Positions 1 to 13,661 of a DNA stretch of 64,000 nt are shown here, one piece after another. Under the pieces are notes generated by a model. The model saw nothing but the letters and a program-made list of their open reading frames with translations, did no database searches and was not told where the DNA came from. The stretch is taken from positions 1,522,501 through 1,586,500 of the forward strand of contig NC_135549.1 in NCBI RefSeq assembly GCF_964340395.1, read 5' to 3'. How positions within the stretch are numbered: the first letter of the stretch is position 1; each line of letters opens with the position of its first letter. Position numbers and translations under genes: made by a program. This DNA is from Glandiceps talaboti (taxonomy: Eukaryota > Hemichordata > Enteropneusta > Spengelidae).

Positions 1-2246
1 GGTCTGGTACTTTGTACTGTTGTTTGTTCAAGCATATAAGTCTAAGGGCAACAGTCATTATCCTGTTAACGTATGGAATACCACAAAATATACAGGAATT
101 GACAGTAAAACTGAAGTCTATACAAACCAAATACCACAAAATATACAGGAATTGACAGTAAAACTGAGGTCTATACAAACCAAAGCGTGCCAATAATAAC
201 ACTAGTCAAAATGGCAACTGATATTGTTTATAAACAAATGACTTGAGTACATAAAATATTGTGAGGTAACACTTTTAATTGGTTACTACATTTATGACTC
301 CTACATGGTTATAGATTCTTCTTTAATTATTTTGGTGATTTTTTTATCTCTTGTTTCAAATAGTTCTGTCGGAATGACTGACATTTTTCCTGCAGTGAAG
401 TAAACATATTATGACTGATGGCTAGACCCTGACTACACTAAAGTAACAGCATAGTACTATAGTCCCAGTAACAACTGTCATTCTTGCAGTATAGCAAGAT
501 GGTACTTGTTATGTGACGCAGTGTTGTTTCAATAATGCTAAAATCTACTGATAAGAATCTGCATGTCACAATAAACCAGACACTTTAAATCAGGGATTAT
601 GTGCAAGTTTGTATCCTGTTCGTGAATGGTATATTTGGGGCTCTGGCATATTTGCACAAGTCACACCACTATTATGCTTAGCCTGTTTCTTTTATTAACC
701 ACTAAACAAGTCCCTTTTTATCTTGGACATAAAAATATTTCTTGTAAAAGTGTTTTTGATGTATACGGATAAGTTATGTTGAGTATCTTTCTACTGACGT
801 CATTGGAAGACCAAAACAACATACACTGAAGTGTTGATCAGGTAAATCATAGTGTAGTGCCATTAAATCATAACTTAGAAGACTCATTGGCAAGCTTTTT
901 AGCCTCCAGTCACTACATAAACACTGGTGCTATAAAACACTTGTTTTTCAATGGTGGCAATATGAAACTTTTGTGTTACTCTTGCAATAGAACTTCATTT
1001 CCCAAAAATGGAAAAGATTTTGATTATTTTTCAGACAACACGGCTTGAAGTTTTGAGGTCAATAAACTCTTCAGATCATAAACTCTAGGGGCTATATTCA
1101 GACAAACGTTTTCAAAAACTGGAAAATAAAAATCTTCTAGAAGTGTTTATAATGTTCAACACTGCCTCACATAGTTAGTTATTACAATTTCTCTGCAAGG
1201 GTCTCCATCTTATCTCCAAACACAGCTTTGCTGATATGTCCATGACACAGGATGTTTTGTTTGTGAAAATACACAAAAAATAATACTGAAGCATACCGTC
1301 ACAACAGGTTGAGATTTTCTAGTCTTTTATAAAATATTGAAAACTTGGAGATTATCAGTCTAGTGTTATTACTATTATATCCAAATATTGTGATATTAAG
1401 TTATCAATGTGCAATTCATAAGGTTGTTGCAAGGCTACAGAGGCCATAGACTGGCTTTAGGGGGTTATAAAACCAACAAGATTAATATATACTTAGAACT
1501 ACTTAGATTAAAGGTAAGTGTTTTACAACATCACAATACTGCTTGTTGATAAAACAGAACTGTTGATACCAAAGAATTCTAACAAATCAAAAGTTATGAT
1601 CATTGAACTCCTTTGATTACTTTCTGTACCGACATGCTTTACAGACCTTGGGATACGAGTAAGAATGACACTCTATTGCTTCCAGGAGTGTCAAAATTAT
1701 TACTTGGTACCAGTTTGTGTGAGGGCATTTTTATGTCCCCTCTTTTATGCTTTCAAAATGTAGTTCACAAGAATCGTCTTGTGGTAGGCAAATGATACTT
1801 ATACAAGAATACATTGCCTGCATGTATTTAGGCTACACATGTAGAGGCTATCTATGGCTTTGAATTTGAAGCTACGGACAGCCTCTAGACTATAATGTTT
1901 TTTTCAACACTTTAAGATTTTCAACTTCTTTAATAAATAGTTAACTTAAGTGAAATTAAGTGAAAGAAGGAAAAGTTTACTCAAAATATGAAAAGTCAGC
2001 CATACAGTAATAACTGGAAATACAATGTATACACATTTATGGACCTTCAGTTGACCAATGTTCCTTATCAATGGGGTACTTTCCTAAAACAGAAATCTAA
2101 CAGAGTTTGTAAAGAGTATGCTAGATATGTTGGCAAACCTACATTTGAGTTGAAAGTTAAGTGGCCATATCCATCCCCTTGAACATTTATTCAAACTTGC
2201 AACAACTTTTTTTTAATTTCTAAATGTAGTGCAAACAAGGACTTAC
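1..2246. other. Presumed DALRD3 intron or flank, no exon recognised
   Basis: This AT-rich stretch lies downstream of DALRD3 exon 6. I searched the minus strand for the remaining DALR-domain exons and found no convincing one. The only structure seen is a 53-bp direct repeat near its start. The short ORFs look random. Confidence 0.5.
77..182. repeat. Two-copy direct repeat, about 53 bp
   Basis: The unit beginning ataccacaaaatatacagg and ending ctatacaaaccaa occurs at about 77-129 and again at 130-182, with a single A/G difference noticed. Confidence 0.85.
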
Positions 2247-5200
2247 TGGATTTCTGGCTGTTGTACTGAGTAGTTCAAACTTAATAATGGCTGTTGTCAT
2301 GGCAGCAATAGTTGAATCCCATCCTTCACCTGAAATGCAAAATACAAAATGTTGAAATTTAGTTACATATGTCATTTCCATTAGATGAATCAGAAGTAGT
2401 ATTTTCATGATTTGCAGCAATTTAAGAAACACTGTGAAAAGTGTAGGCAGTTATAGACAGGAAGCTGTGTATCATACTTGGGTTGTTTTAGAATCATACC
2501 TATGCTTTGGACATACTAGTATTCAATGGTCACTGGGGTCATGATTCATTGAGTCATGTCAGGGTCAAGCTTGGGTCAGACAAGGGTCAAGTTTGGTCAG
2601 ATTAGGGTCATACTAGGACCTAGGGTCATGTTTGGGTCCTATTAGGATCGTGCTTGGGTCATACCAGGATAATATTAGGTCATACTTGGGTCAGATAAGG
2701 CTCTCACTGGGGTCATGCTTTGGAAATATTAGGATCATTCTTGGGAAATATTAGGATCATTCTTGGGAAATATTAGGATCATTCTTGGGAAATATTAGGA
2801 TCATTCTTGGGTCATACTAGACTTAAACTTGGGGTCATACCAGGGTCAAACTAATGGCAATATTATGGATAGTACTATGGCTACACTAGGGTCATACTAG
2901 AATTCTATTCTTGTATAGAATACTTCTAACTTTTGCACTTGTAATATTTAGTTTTTAAATTCATGAACATTCTATAATTATAAATCAATTTATTAAAACT
3001 TAATGAAATCTAATATGAAGGACAGCAATTGATGATGGAAAATATTATCCATCATATTACCTGGAATTTGGCAAGTAAAAGAGAGGGTGAACAGAATTAA
3101 AATTATTCAGCCGATTTCAAAAACTGATAATTATCACTTTTATTTCATGAATGGCATTTTCTTCAATCAGGAATGCAGTTTACATAAACTGTCAATGATA
3201 TCAAATCAACTTACATAAAACTGAAAATAGAGCATATGAAAGCTGTAATGAAACATTTACTATCCTAACACTTGACATTTATGGCCAATCCATTTTCCCC
3301 CAAAAATTTGAGTACAGACACTACCACTGTGTGTTCATTACAAATCTAGCATTATGTAGGGAATGAAAGGGAATGTGAACTACATCTACAGCCATCAAAA
3401 TAGATCTAACATTAAACTTAAAGATAAAACTCTTTACTCAGAAATCTTTGTCTGCTAATCCAAATTTGAATAAGATGGTCAAAACGGTCGTAAGAAAGTT
3501 GATTCTGGAGAACAGAACTAAACACATTTCAATGTTTAATACATGCCTAGGTAAGCAAATGGAGTTATGGAGACTTTCAAACTTGTTGAAGATCAAGAGC
3601 GTGATCCCATGTACTTCAGACATTGAATACATAATCTAATATTTAGCTCACAGAAAAGTATAGAAATATAAAACATGTTACATTTTGTATATGCTTTATA
3701 ATTTTCCTGTTTCCTGTCTTGTTTACCACTGGCCAGGTCTGGTAGGGTGTGTGGCCAATGCTGTCAACCCCAGACCCCATTTTAGACCAATGTTGAGCAT
3801 GCGCAGTTAATGTAACAATGTATTATGGGGCGATATCTAATACCTAAGCATTTCAAGGGGTGTGCATGCTATCTCAACTAGTGAATTAGCAGGGGAAAAT
3901 TCCTGAACTCATCGAGAATTCATGAAGTAGCTCCTTCCAGGACCCCACTTTAGACCAAACAAAATATAATATTGTGAAATGTGGACCCCATTTTAGACTC
4001 ATGAGCTCTCAAAGGACAGTACCCATTTTAGACCAAAGAATGAAAAACCCTACCCCAAAGGGCGGCACGTATACGTATACCCAATAGGTGGGAGTACACC
4101 CCCCCCCCCAAGCACAACAGTTCAGTGATGACAAGAGGTAAAGGTTAACCATGACATGTTCTGAAAACACATAACATATGCAAACCTTCAACTGCACTTC
4201 CATATTTCATAACCCATGCTTCTCTCATTTGACTTTTTCTGAGCTGATAGAAGTCGATAGCATTTGGTAGTTGTGTTGCACCATCACCCTTCCTGGCAGT
4301 CACAGCACCATACACATAGTGCATGGGATGGCATTGTTGGGCTGTCTTACTGTGCAGTATCTGCCAAGCTATATCGACTTGTTGTTGTGTAAACCCCTTC
4401 TCATAATTAACAACATGTAGTATATGAAGTGGCTGAAAAAAGGACAGCAGGAGAAAAAGAAATGCTCTTAGGTACTGTATGAGATATGAACAGTTGTTTC
4501 AAAGTCTATCCAAGTGGTTGGATGACAGTAATATGGGATGGGTGCTGTATGAGATATGAACAGTTGTTTCAAAGTCCATCCAAGTGGTTGGATGACAGTA
4601 ATATGGAATGGGTGCTGTATGAGATATGAACAGTTGTTTCAAAGTCCATCCAAGTGGTTGGATGACAGTAATATGGAATGGGTGCTGTATGAGATATGAA
4701 CAGTTGTTTCAAAGTCCATCCAAGTGGTTGGATGACAGTAATATGGAATGGGTGCTGTATGAGATATGAACAGTTGTTTCAAAGTCCATCCAAGTGGTTG
4801 GATGACAGTAATATGGAATGGGTGCTGTATGAGATATGAACAGTTGTTTCAAAGTCCATCCAAGTGGTTGGATGACAGTAATATGGAATGGGTGCTGTAT
4901 GAGATATGAACAGTTGTTTCAAAGTCCATCTAAGTGGTTGGATAGCAGTAATATGGGATAGGTACTGTATGAGATATGAACAGTTGTTTCAAAGTCATTC
5001 TAAGTGGTTGGACAGCAGTAATATGGAATGGGTGCTGTATGAGATATGAACAGTTGTTTCAAAGTCCATCTAAGTGGTTGGATAGCAGTAATATGGGATA
5101 GGTGCTGTATGAGATATGAACAGTTGTTTCAAAGTCCATCCAAGTGGTTGGATAGCAGTAATATGGAATGAGTGCTGTATGAGATATGAACAGTTGTTTC

Positions 5201-8200
5201 AAAGTCCATCCAAGTGGTTGGATAGCAGTAATATGGGATAGGTGCTGTATGAGATATGAACAGTTGTTTCAAAGTCCATCCAAGTGGTTGGATGACAGTA
5301 ATATGGAATGGGTGCTGTATGAGATATGAACAGTTGTTTCAAAGTCCATCTAAGTGGTTGGATAGCAGTAATATGGGATAGGTGCTGTATGAGATATGAA
5401 CAGTTGTTTCAAAGTCCATCCAAGTGGTTGGATAGCAGTAATATGGAATGAGTGCTGTATGAGATATGAACAGTTGTTTCAAAGTCCATCCAAGTGGTTG
5501 GATAGCAGTAATATGGGATAGGTGCTGTATGAGATATGAACAGTTGTTTCAAAGTCCATCCAAGTGGTTGGATAGCAGTAATATGGGATGGGTGCTGTAT
5601 GAGATATGAACAGTTGTTTCAAAGTCATTCTAAGTGGTTGGACAGCAGTAATAAAGTTGTCTTTTGAATCAAATTTGAACATCCCAAGGACCTAAGGTAA
5701 AATTTCTTTGATCCCCCTACTAGAAATGTGATATTTCCTTCAAACTATAGCCATAATTGTACATATCAACTTGTCAGTGTTTGTTACCACGACAACATAT
5801 GCATGTTATATATGCAAGCAATGAACGTTTCCAAAACATGATTCTATAGTCAGCTGTGTGTTCTGTGTAAACTATACCATAGTACAAATAGGAGTAGAAA
5901 CCTTTGGCTTGTCTAGTTGTACCCCCATACACTGAGAACAATGCATAATTCATCAATTGTACATTGAAATATGTTGTAAGAGCCCACCTTATCATAATGA
6001 CTTACTTTAGGTTGAAAACTAATTGACATGAAGTCTGACCCACAAGTACAGTACATTCCGCAAATGTCACATTTTTTATATTTATTTTTTTCCTGTAAAC
6101 ATTAGAGATGACCTACGGCAGAAGGTTTGCTGAGTAATCATTGTTAGGTCCTTGAATTACAACTCAATATGATTTCAAATTGTTGTGATTGTTCGACTAA
6201 GGAATCAGATTTAGAATTTATACTAGCGTTATAAGGACTTTTCTGATTGGTTCTGATGATGAAACAGATGGGAAATTGACCAATTCGGGATCATGTCTTT
6301 CAAGTGATATACTTGCATATACATACAATAACACAAAATATTAGTTGTCAGGTGTTATTTTCAAATTGATAGCAAAGAAGTATTTCTCTATTTGGGTTTC
6401 ATTCATGACTCAATACCAACAATCACAGCATGATCATGAAATGTAACAATTCTTTCATACCACAAATTGGAATTTGCCATTAAGAATGACAATTCTGAAT
6501 GAACAGTACTTCAGTTATGACCTGTTTTTAGATAACATCTACATATTTAGGTAACTGGTCTACAAACACAGTAAAACCTATGGACAACATTAGTAGGACA
6601 GTCAGTCTGATTTGGAATTTGATCATCGCCTCATGTTAAACATCACAACAAATTTGTAGTAAAAATAGAACACAGATTGCTATTAGCTTTAATTTAGGTT
6701 TCAATTGGCATACCCAATTCATTCATTATATACCCAATTCATTTATTACATACCCAATTCATTACATACCTGATTCATTAGTGGTGGAAGTGGTGGTGGT
6801 GGTGGTGGTGGTAGTGGTGGTGGTGGTGATGGTGGTGGTGGTGGCGATGGTGATGATGATGTTGAGAAAGATGATACCAATAATGGTTGTAATGTCAGTA
6901 GTGATGATGGTGGTGGTGGTGGTGGTGGTGGTGATGGTAGTGGAAGTGATGATGGTCGTGGTGGTGGTGGTTGTGGTGGTGGTGGCAGTGGATGTGGTAG
7001 TGGTGGTGGTGGTAGTGGTAGTGGAAGTGATGATGAGAAAGGTGATACCAATAAAGGCCGTAATGTCAGTAGTGATGAGGACAATCATAACAATCATACA
7101 GGTGTCATCAGAGAAGCAATGAGGAAAATCGTATTCTTACTGTGTCTGAGCTGGTTTCCTCTTGTACATTTTGCACATACTGCTGAAGAATGGCACAACT
7201 TCTAAGGATTTTAGATGGCTTCCCATCTTCATTAAGGACTGTAATCAAGAAAAGAAATGCACAAACTTAAGATAGATATCTTTAAAAAGATAACCATCAA
7301 AGTGTCACTGATATTTACACCAAATATGGCTGCCATTCTGTCAAAAAGTTATGGGAACACCAAAAAGATAATGTTTGGTTGTATTTCTCTTTCGTTATAT
7401 CTTACATGTAAATATGATATTAAAAGAAATTGGTTACATATAAATAACTACTACAAAGTGTCTAGAACATGCAATTTTGTTATTAAACTGACGCTGAAGG
7501 TCAAAGTCAAAGGTCAATGTTTGAAAAGAAAATTTACACTTGATAAGATAGGGTTGGACTCTTGAATGGAGTCACTATGTACAACAGTTTTTGAGTTATG
7601 CAATACATCATGAATTATTTTTTACTATAAATATGACCACTAATTTATAAAAAGTGGTATGAGCATTAAAAATACTGCATTTGTATACTTAGCTCTTCTT
7701 TCTATTATCTGTAAACATGATTTAAAAGAAATTGGAAACAAATATATACAAGTATAAAGTGCCTGTGATATGTAAGAAATGGCTCAATTTCGATAACTGA
7801 CCTTAAAGGTCAAGATCATGGGTCAAAGGTCAATATCTTACAAGAAAGCTTACACCTGATAATATGGTGGTAGACACTTGCATTATTGTTCTTAAGTTTA
7901 ATGCAGTAAATATTATTTTTAACTACAAATATGGCTGCCATTTGGTCAAATTTTCAAGTTGCAAAACAGTGACGGGCATATATAAATATGTCACCCTTGT
8001 CCCAGGTTTGAATGAAATTGGATACTGCATGTCAGAGAAATGATGTATTACAGATGCACGCATGCATGGACTGACAGATGGACAAATCTCATTGTAATAG
8101 CTCCCCATTGATAAAAATGCTCAAGTTGTAGGTAAATTAAATATATTGCTTAAGGAGAGTTGTACCAGTCTAACATTTATACTTTCAAATGAACACTTAC

Positions 8201-11200
8201 ACACTTCCAAAGAAACAGACAAGTTACATATGTATCATCTACAAAATCAAATATGCATACAAATGTCTTACACGTGTATCAAAAAATTATTACTTGGCTT
8301 ATAAAGATGTTTATAAAACACTAGTGACTGAATATTGTACTTTAGATACTGGCCGACTATACACAGTATTGTCATTCATTCTAAAAACACCTGTATTCAC
8401 CGAACTTTGATGCCAATATAAACAAGATATTCGTGATAAGTATTAGCACTAATGATCACTGACCTAGTTCACCCAGCTATCTTTTGAAGTATATCAAATG
8501 TCATCATATTTTATGATTATCTATACCAATACATTCATCATGGTGTTTACTTAGTGTAGCAATTATTATACTCAAAATTAAAAGCACACAAGCATCTCAG
8601 TTATGCATATCTACAATTTGGATTGGTTTGACCTATTACCTGACCTGACCTGACCTAAGCATCACAATAGGGATGATATCTTGGCGATGCAAACATTTCA
8701 ATACATACATACTCTGTTTGGTTATCTATCATTCTAAGTTATGATTGAGTTCACATGGAGTTTAAACATCATTTGATATATATAAACAGTATGATGGTTT
8801 CCAAACTTTCAACCAATCGATGCTAAGAACAGCTGTTTACAAGAGTTGCATAGTTTAACATCTATTCTCCCCATACAAAGTAAATATACCATACACAAGC
8901 CAAGTTGTATGTATGTGAACAGAAAATATGGAGTTTATATCCTGCTTGTTCTACATCAAGATAACACACAGTACATACATCAGTCAAATTCTTTTGAATC
9001 GCTACTATGTTCACCACTTTTTTCCTAACATTAAGCTTGTGCAGGTATAACTATCATTCCCCAATAATTCTCTTCATTCAGCAAGAAACTATGTGTGACT
9101 TGAGAGTTTCTCACAACTTGTGGTGACAAGGCTCCTTAGGTCACTCATATTTCCCTTGGGAGAATGAACTTAAAATACCAAAAAGAAATTATGAGGTCCC
9201 GATTACATTCAATTTTAAAATAGGTGGGGTAGGTATATTTTTTATTTTATTAAAATTTTTTTTTTTTCATATGTGAGTATCTAGTTCAGGTAGTTATGTT
9301 TTTCTGTTGTTTTCATATGGTCTCCGTTATTGGTTTCTTCTCATCATATGTACAGCCATTACAGATTAGAAGAACAGTTTTATTGTCTTTTAAGTTGATG
9401 TCAGTTTCTGAATCCACTATTTCTTGCGAGACTTCACAATTTTTGCGATTTTCCTATTTTTTTCTTGAATATGTAAAAAAAAGTTTAGGGTCGGCATGAA
9501 AAACTAGGTGGGGTCAGTTAACTGGAACCAAACAACTTTTTTTAGTTGGCCTAATATCTAATTGTCCAATAGGTTAGCTCTATACATACCAAATTAATAG
9601 GTGTTGTTGACGTTAACATACCAGCTTAGTTTGCAATGTAATTACTTGCAAATGATAGATTTTTTCCAAGAAGTTTGAATGTATGCAATAAAACTTGAAA
9701 TGAGAGTGATTTTCTACAGTGTTATATATTTAAAAGATGAGATATTACCTTGCTTTTTGTGATTTTTGGTGATGATTTATATTATACTGTGTGCATATAT
9801 TTATGTATATCCTATGAATTTGTTTGTAGTAGCAATACAAGATGTCACAATCACCCAATGTATTCAGCTTTATGCCATATCCAGTTGCCATGGTGACACA
9901 AATGATGGCAGCCATCTTTAATTCACACAGAAAGTCAGTTTTCTTGCAACTGTACTGCTATGAGTGAAAACCTACAAAATGTTAACGTAAAGTTTATTTG
10001 TCTGTATATTGAATTTGACATATATTACCTTGTATTCTGTGTATATTGAATTTGACATATATTACCTTGTAGTCTGTGTATATTTTTATCATATCCATTT
10101 CGGCCAAGTGGAAGCACACAATCAGCAAGAAACTGTCTCAGGTCAAGACAAACTGGAACTTTAGACTCTGTCCTTGTTGCATCATCACTGTTATCTTGCA
10201 CTAAATGATGATGTTGGCAAACTTTACGTTGTGTAATACTTGTATCAAGATTTGGATTTTTAACAACATATCTTGAATTTTTTATTCCTTCTACAAGAAT
10301 ATCCACATCTGTGTCTGTGAGTTCAACTTGATTTGGACAATGTTGGCTAATATCAATGTTCAGTATCTTCAGTCTTGATTTTGTCTTTTCATTACCGGTA
10401 CTAGTGTTGACTCTTCTCACAATTTCAAATCTAAAAAGTAAAGTATGATAATCATTTTCTGAAGGTCACTATAGTTAGACCAAGAAGTTCTTTGACCTGT
10501 ATAAAAATGGGCATACACTAGAAAAGATTATCTTTCTGATTATTATACATGTACTCAAGAAATCAATCCGTTGGAAAAAACTTGTCATCAGAATATTTGA
10601 TCAGTCCAAATTTATATTTTATTGTTTATATCTTGACATTGTTTGTGTTGTTGAAATGTTATAGTTTATTACAACCTTTGATCTTAGCCACATGAATTGT
10701 TGCATCAATGTCTAACACATTTGGGGATCACACTCAGTCATATGGTTTCTGGTTTTCAGATTTTATTTGCATTTCAAGGGTTCCAGCCGAAGTGCAAAGG
10801 GGATTATATTTATATAGTTAAATAGAATAGAATAGAATAGAATAGAATAGAATAGAATAGAATAGAATAGAATAGAATAGAATAGAATAGAATAGAATAG
10901 AATAGAATAGAATAGAATAGAATAGGAAAGTGAAATACTATACAAATTTCAAACAATTCAGCAATCTAAAAACATAAACAAAAAAATATGCACACAGTAA
11001 ACCACTTGAAACTTTAACTATTCAAAATTTCCTGACCTTCTGACAAGCCTCATAAACAAACAGACATAAATGTCTTTCATAATAGCTTCATCCTTTGACC
11101 ATAACACACGGTTAAACATACAATCATTTGGATGCATAAACAACTCTTGTGGAATGTATTTGAACCTCAAAATATAATATTTAGGACATTCAAGAAGAAA

Positions 11201-11765
11201 ATTATATTCACCTCTATTTTGTGCGGCAGAGTTTGCAAACTCTATCTTTATATTCTACACCTTCACGTCTACTCAGCCATATAAAAGTCTCTCCAATTTG
11301 GGCTAAGTTAAACTAAGCCAGACAAAGTTGTATTGCTGTCTCTCACATTTGGGCTAAGTTAAACTAAGCCACACAAAGTTGTATCAATGTGACCTATTAT
11401 GCTTGGATCTCAAAATCGGCTCTACTCTGGAAAATCTATTTTAAAATGTATAACTTATAATTCTTTCCACTTTCCATGCAAAAAAACTGGACAGTCTGAA
11501 CTCAATCTCAGAATTCAAACTTGTGGTGTTAATTAAGTAAACAGGCGGTATTACTAATACTGTTTCCTTTGTGAATATTGGTGATTAATAGAAACAACGG
11601 ATAAGTCAATTTTAAACACTGATTTGGAAAGATTCTGAAATATAAGGAAATCAGTGACCATAACAAAATGACACTGAAGTTCATACGTCACTCCATGCAC
11701 ATATACTTTGCATTTATTTATTGACTTATTGAACAATTTCCTGAATTGACATCCAGATTTTGTTT

Positions 11766-11846
<81 letters not shown>

Positions 11847-13565
11847 CTGCATTTGTGCACACTTGATAACACTACTGAATCTCAGTTCAGTTGTGCTAAA
11901 AATGTACAAATTCTAATCGTGTATGTGTACAGGCAAAGGTAATGAAATGATCTAATTAGCATATAACAGTGCAGTAATGAGCATTATACAAAAGCCAAAC
12001 AGACCAAAATATAGTTAGCAAACACAAGGCAACTCATGTAATGTAACACCACTATGTGATCAAATCCCATGTTACGATAATCAAGACATCGCAATCATTT
12101 ACAATGTAAAATAATGTTGTTCCAAAGTTACTTTTAGCTGTATTCATGATTCTTGGAACCAGGAATAACATAACGTTGTATACAGACAAAAAATATACTG
12201 TTTATAGTAGATCTCAGTTGTGGTATCTACAAGAACCACAACACAGTTTATGTAATGATGTGTACTTATTTTATTAACCAGATAATCTCTATCTCAGCTG
12301 ATCTAGGCATCTTATATCCAGGGTCTGTAGTAGCTGATACACATAAAATCAGAATAAGTAGCTATCATCACCCGATAAGTACAAGGCATCACAAAGAATA
12401 GCGCCAATGGCATTGTAGCACAACTGTTCAGTTTTAAATTTGTTTATCCACCTGCTGGTCCATACTAGGTATAGGTGTTCATTTGCTGAATGACTATACA
12501 GTTGCCTATCCAGTTGCCTATCCAACCCTGTTGTTATCTTTGCAATATATGTGATCATTTGGCTGTTGCTATGGGCATGGTCATGTTGCAAGACATATTG
12601 AATGTTTGTTCATTTGTCTATGAATACCTGATGTTATCTTTGTGATATACATCATCATATGGTTGTTGCTATGGGTGTGGTCTTGTTGCTAGGTATATTT
12701 GCATAGTTTTGGAATGTTTATTCAGTTGTCTGTTAATTCCTGTTGTTATCTTTGCAGGCACATTTGCATACACTTTTGAATGTTGTTCACTTGTCTAAGT
12801 ATCCCTGTTATCTTTGTGATATACACAATTGTTTGGCTGTTGCTATGGGCGTGGTCATTATTGCTAGGGATATTTGCATACATTTTTGAATGTTTACTCA
12901 CTTACCTACCAGATGATGTTGTTATTTTAGCCAAATATACTGGCATTTAGTTGTTGCTAAGGGCATGGTCATAGTTGCTAGGGTTAAGTGTGTAAAAATG
13001 TTTTGAATCTGCAGAATAACACTTTTAGAAACATCTCACCAAATTTCAGTCTCCTTGACCAAGCACTTTTTGAGATATAAGTTTTTGACAAAAATTCACA
13101 TTTTTATACCTAATTTGCATATCACAGATGAGATCATTATATGCTTAATATTTCTTCATCTATACATCCCCAGATGCATCCCCATTAAATTTCAACCCAA
13201 TATGCTGAGTAGTTTTGGAATTAAAGATTTTTTGACTATAAATGCACATTTTTAGCCCTAATTTGCACTGATGGAATCATCATGTCATGAACAAATCTTA
13301 ATTTACACACCTTTAAGAATGTTCCCATCAAATTACAGACCAATCTGCCCAGTAGTTTTGGAATTTAAGTGTTTTGACCAAAAATGAAATTTTTTGACCC
13401 AAATCACATACCTGTGAAATCATTTTGCTTTGAATAATTTCCCAACTAGACAAAAGTAATGTCCCCACCAATTACCTAGACAATCGGTCTGGCATTTTTT
13501 GCGTTTAAGTCATCTATTCACACTCATGCATGCACACACGCATGCACACACGCACACACGTGCGT

Positions 13566-13608
<43 letters not shown>

Positions 13609-13612
13609 CGCG

Positions 13613-13661
<49 letters not shown>

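Noticed and set aside
4471-5652. CRISPR-like array
   Set aside because: Units are contiguous with no unique spacers, and the genome is eukaryotic. It is a satellite.
6746-7122. Overlapping 111-113-residue ORFs on both strands
   Set aside because: Triplet repeat (GGT/GAT) artefacts in a DALRD3 intron.
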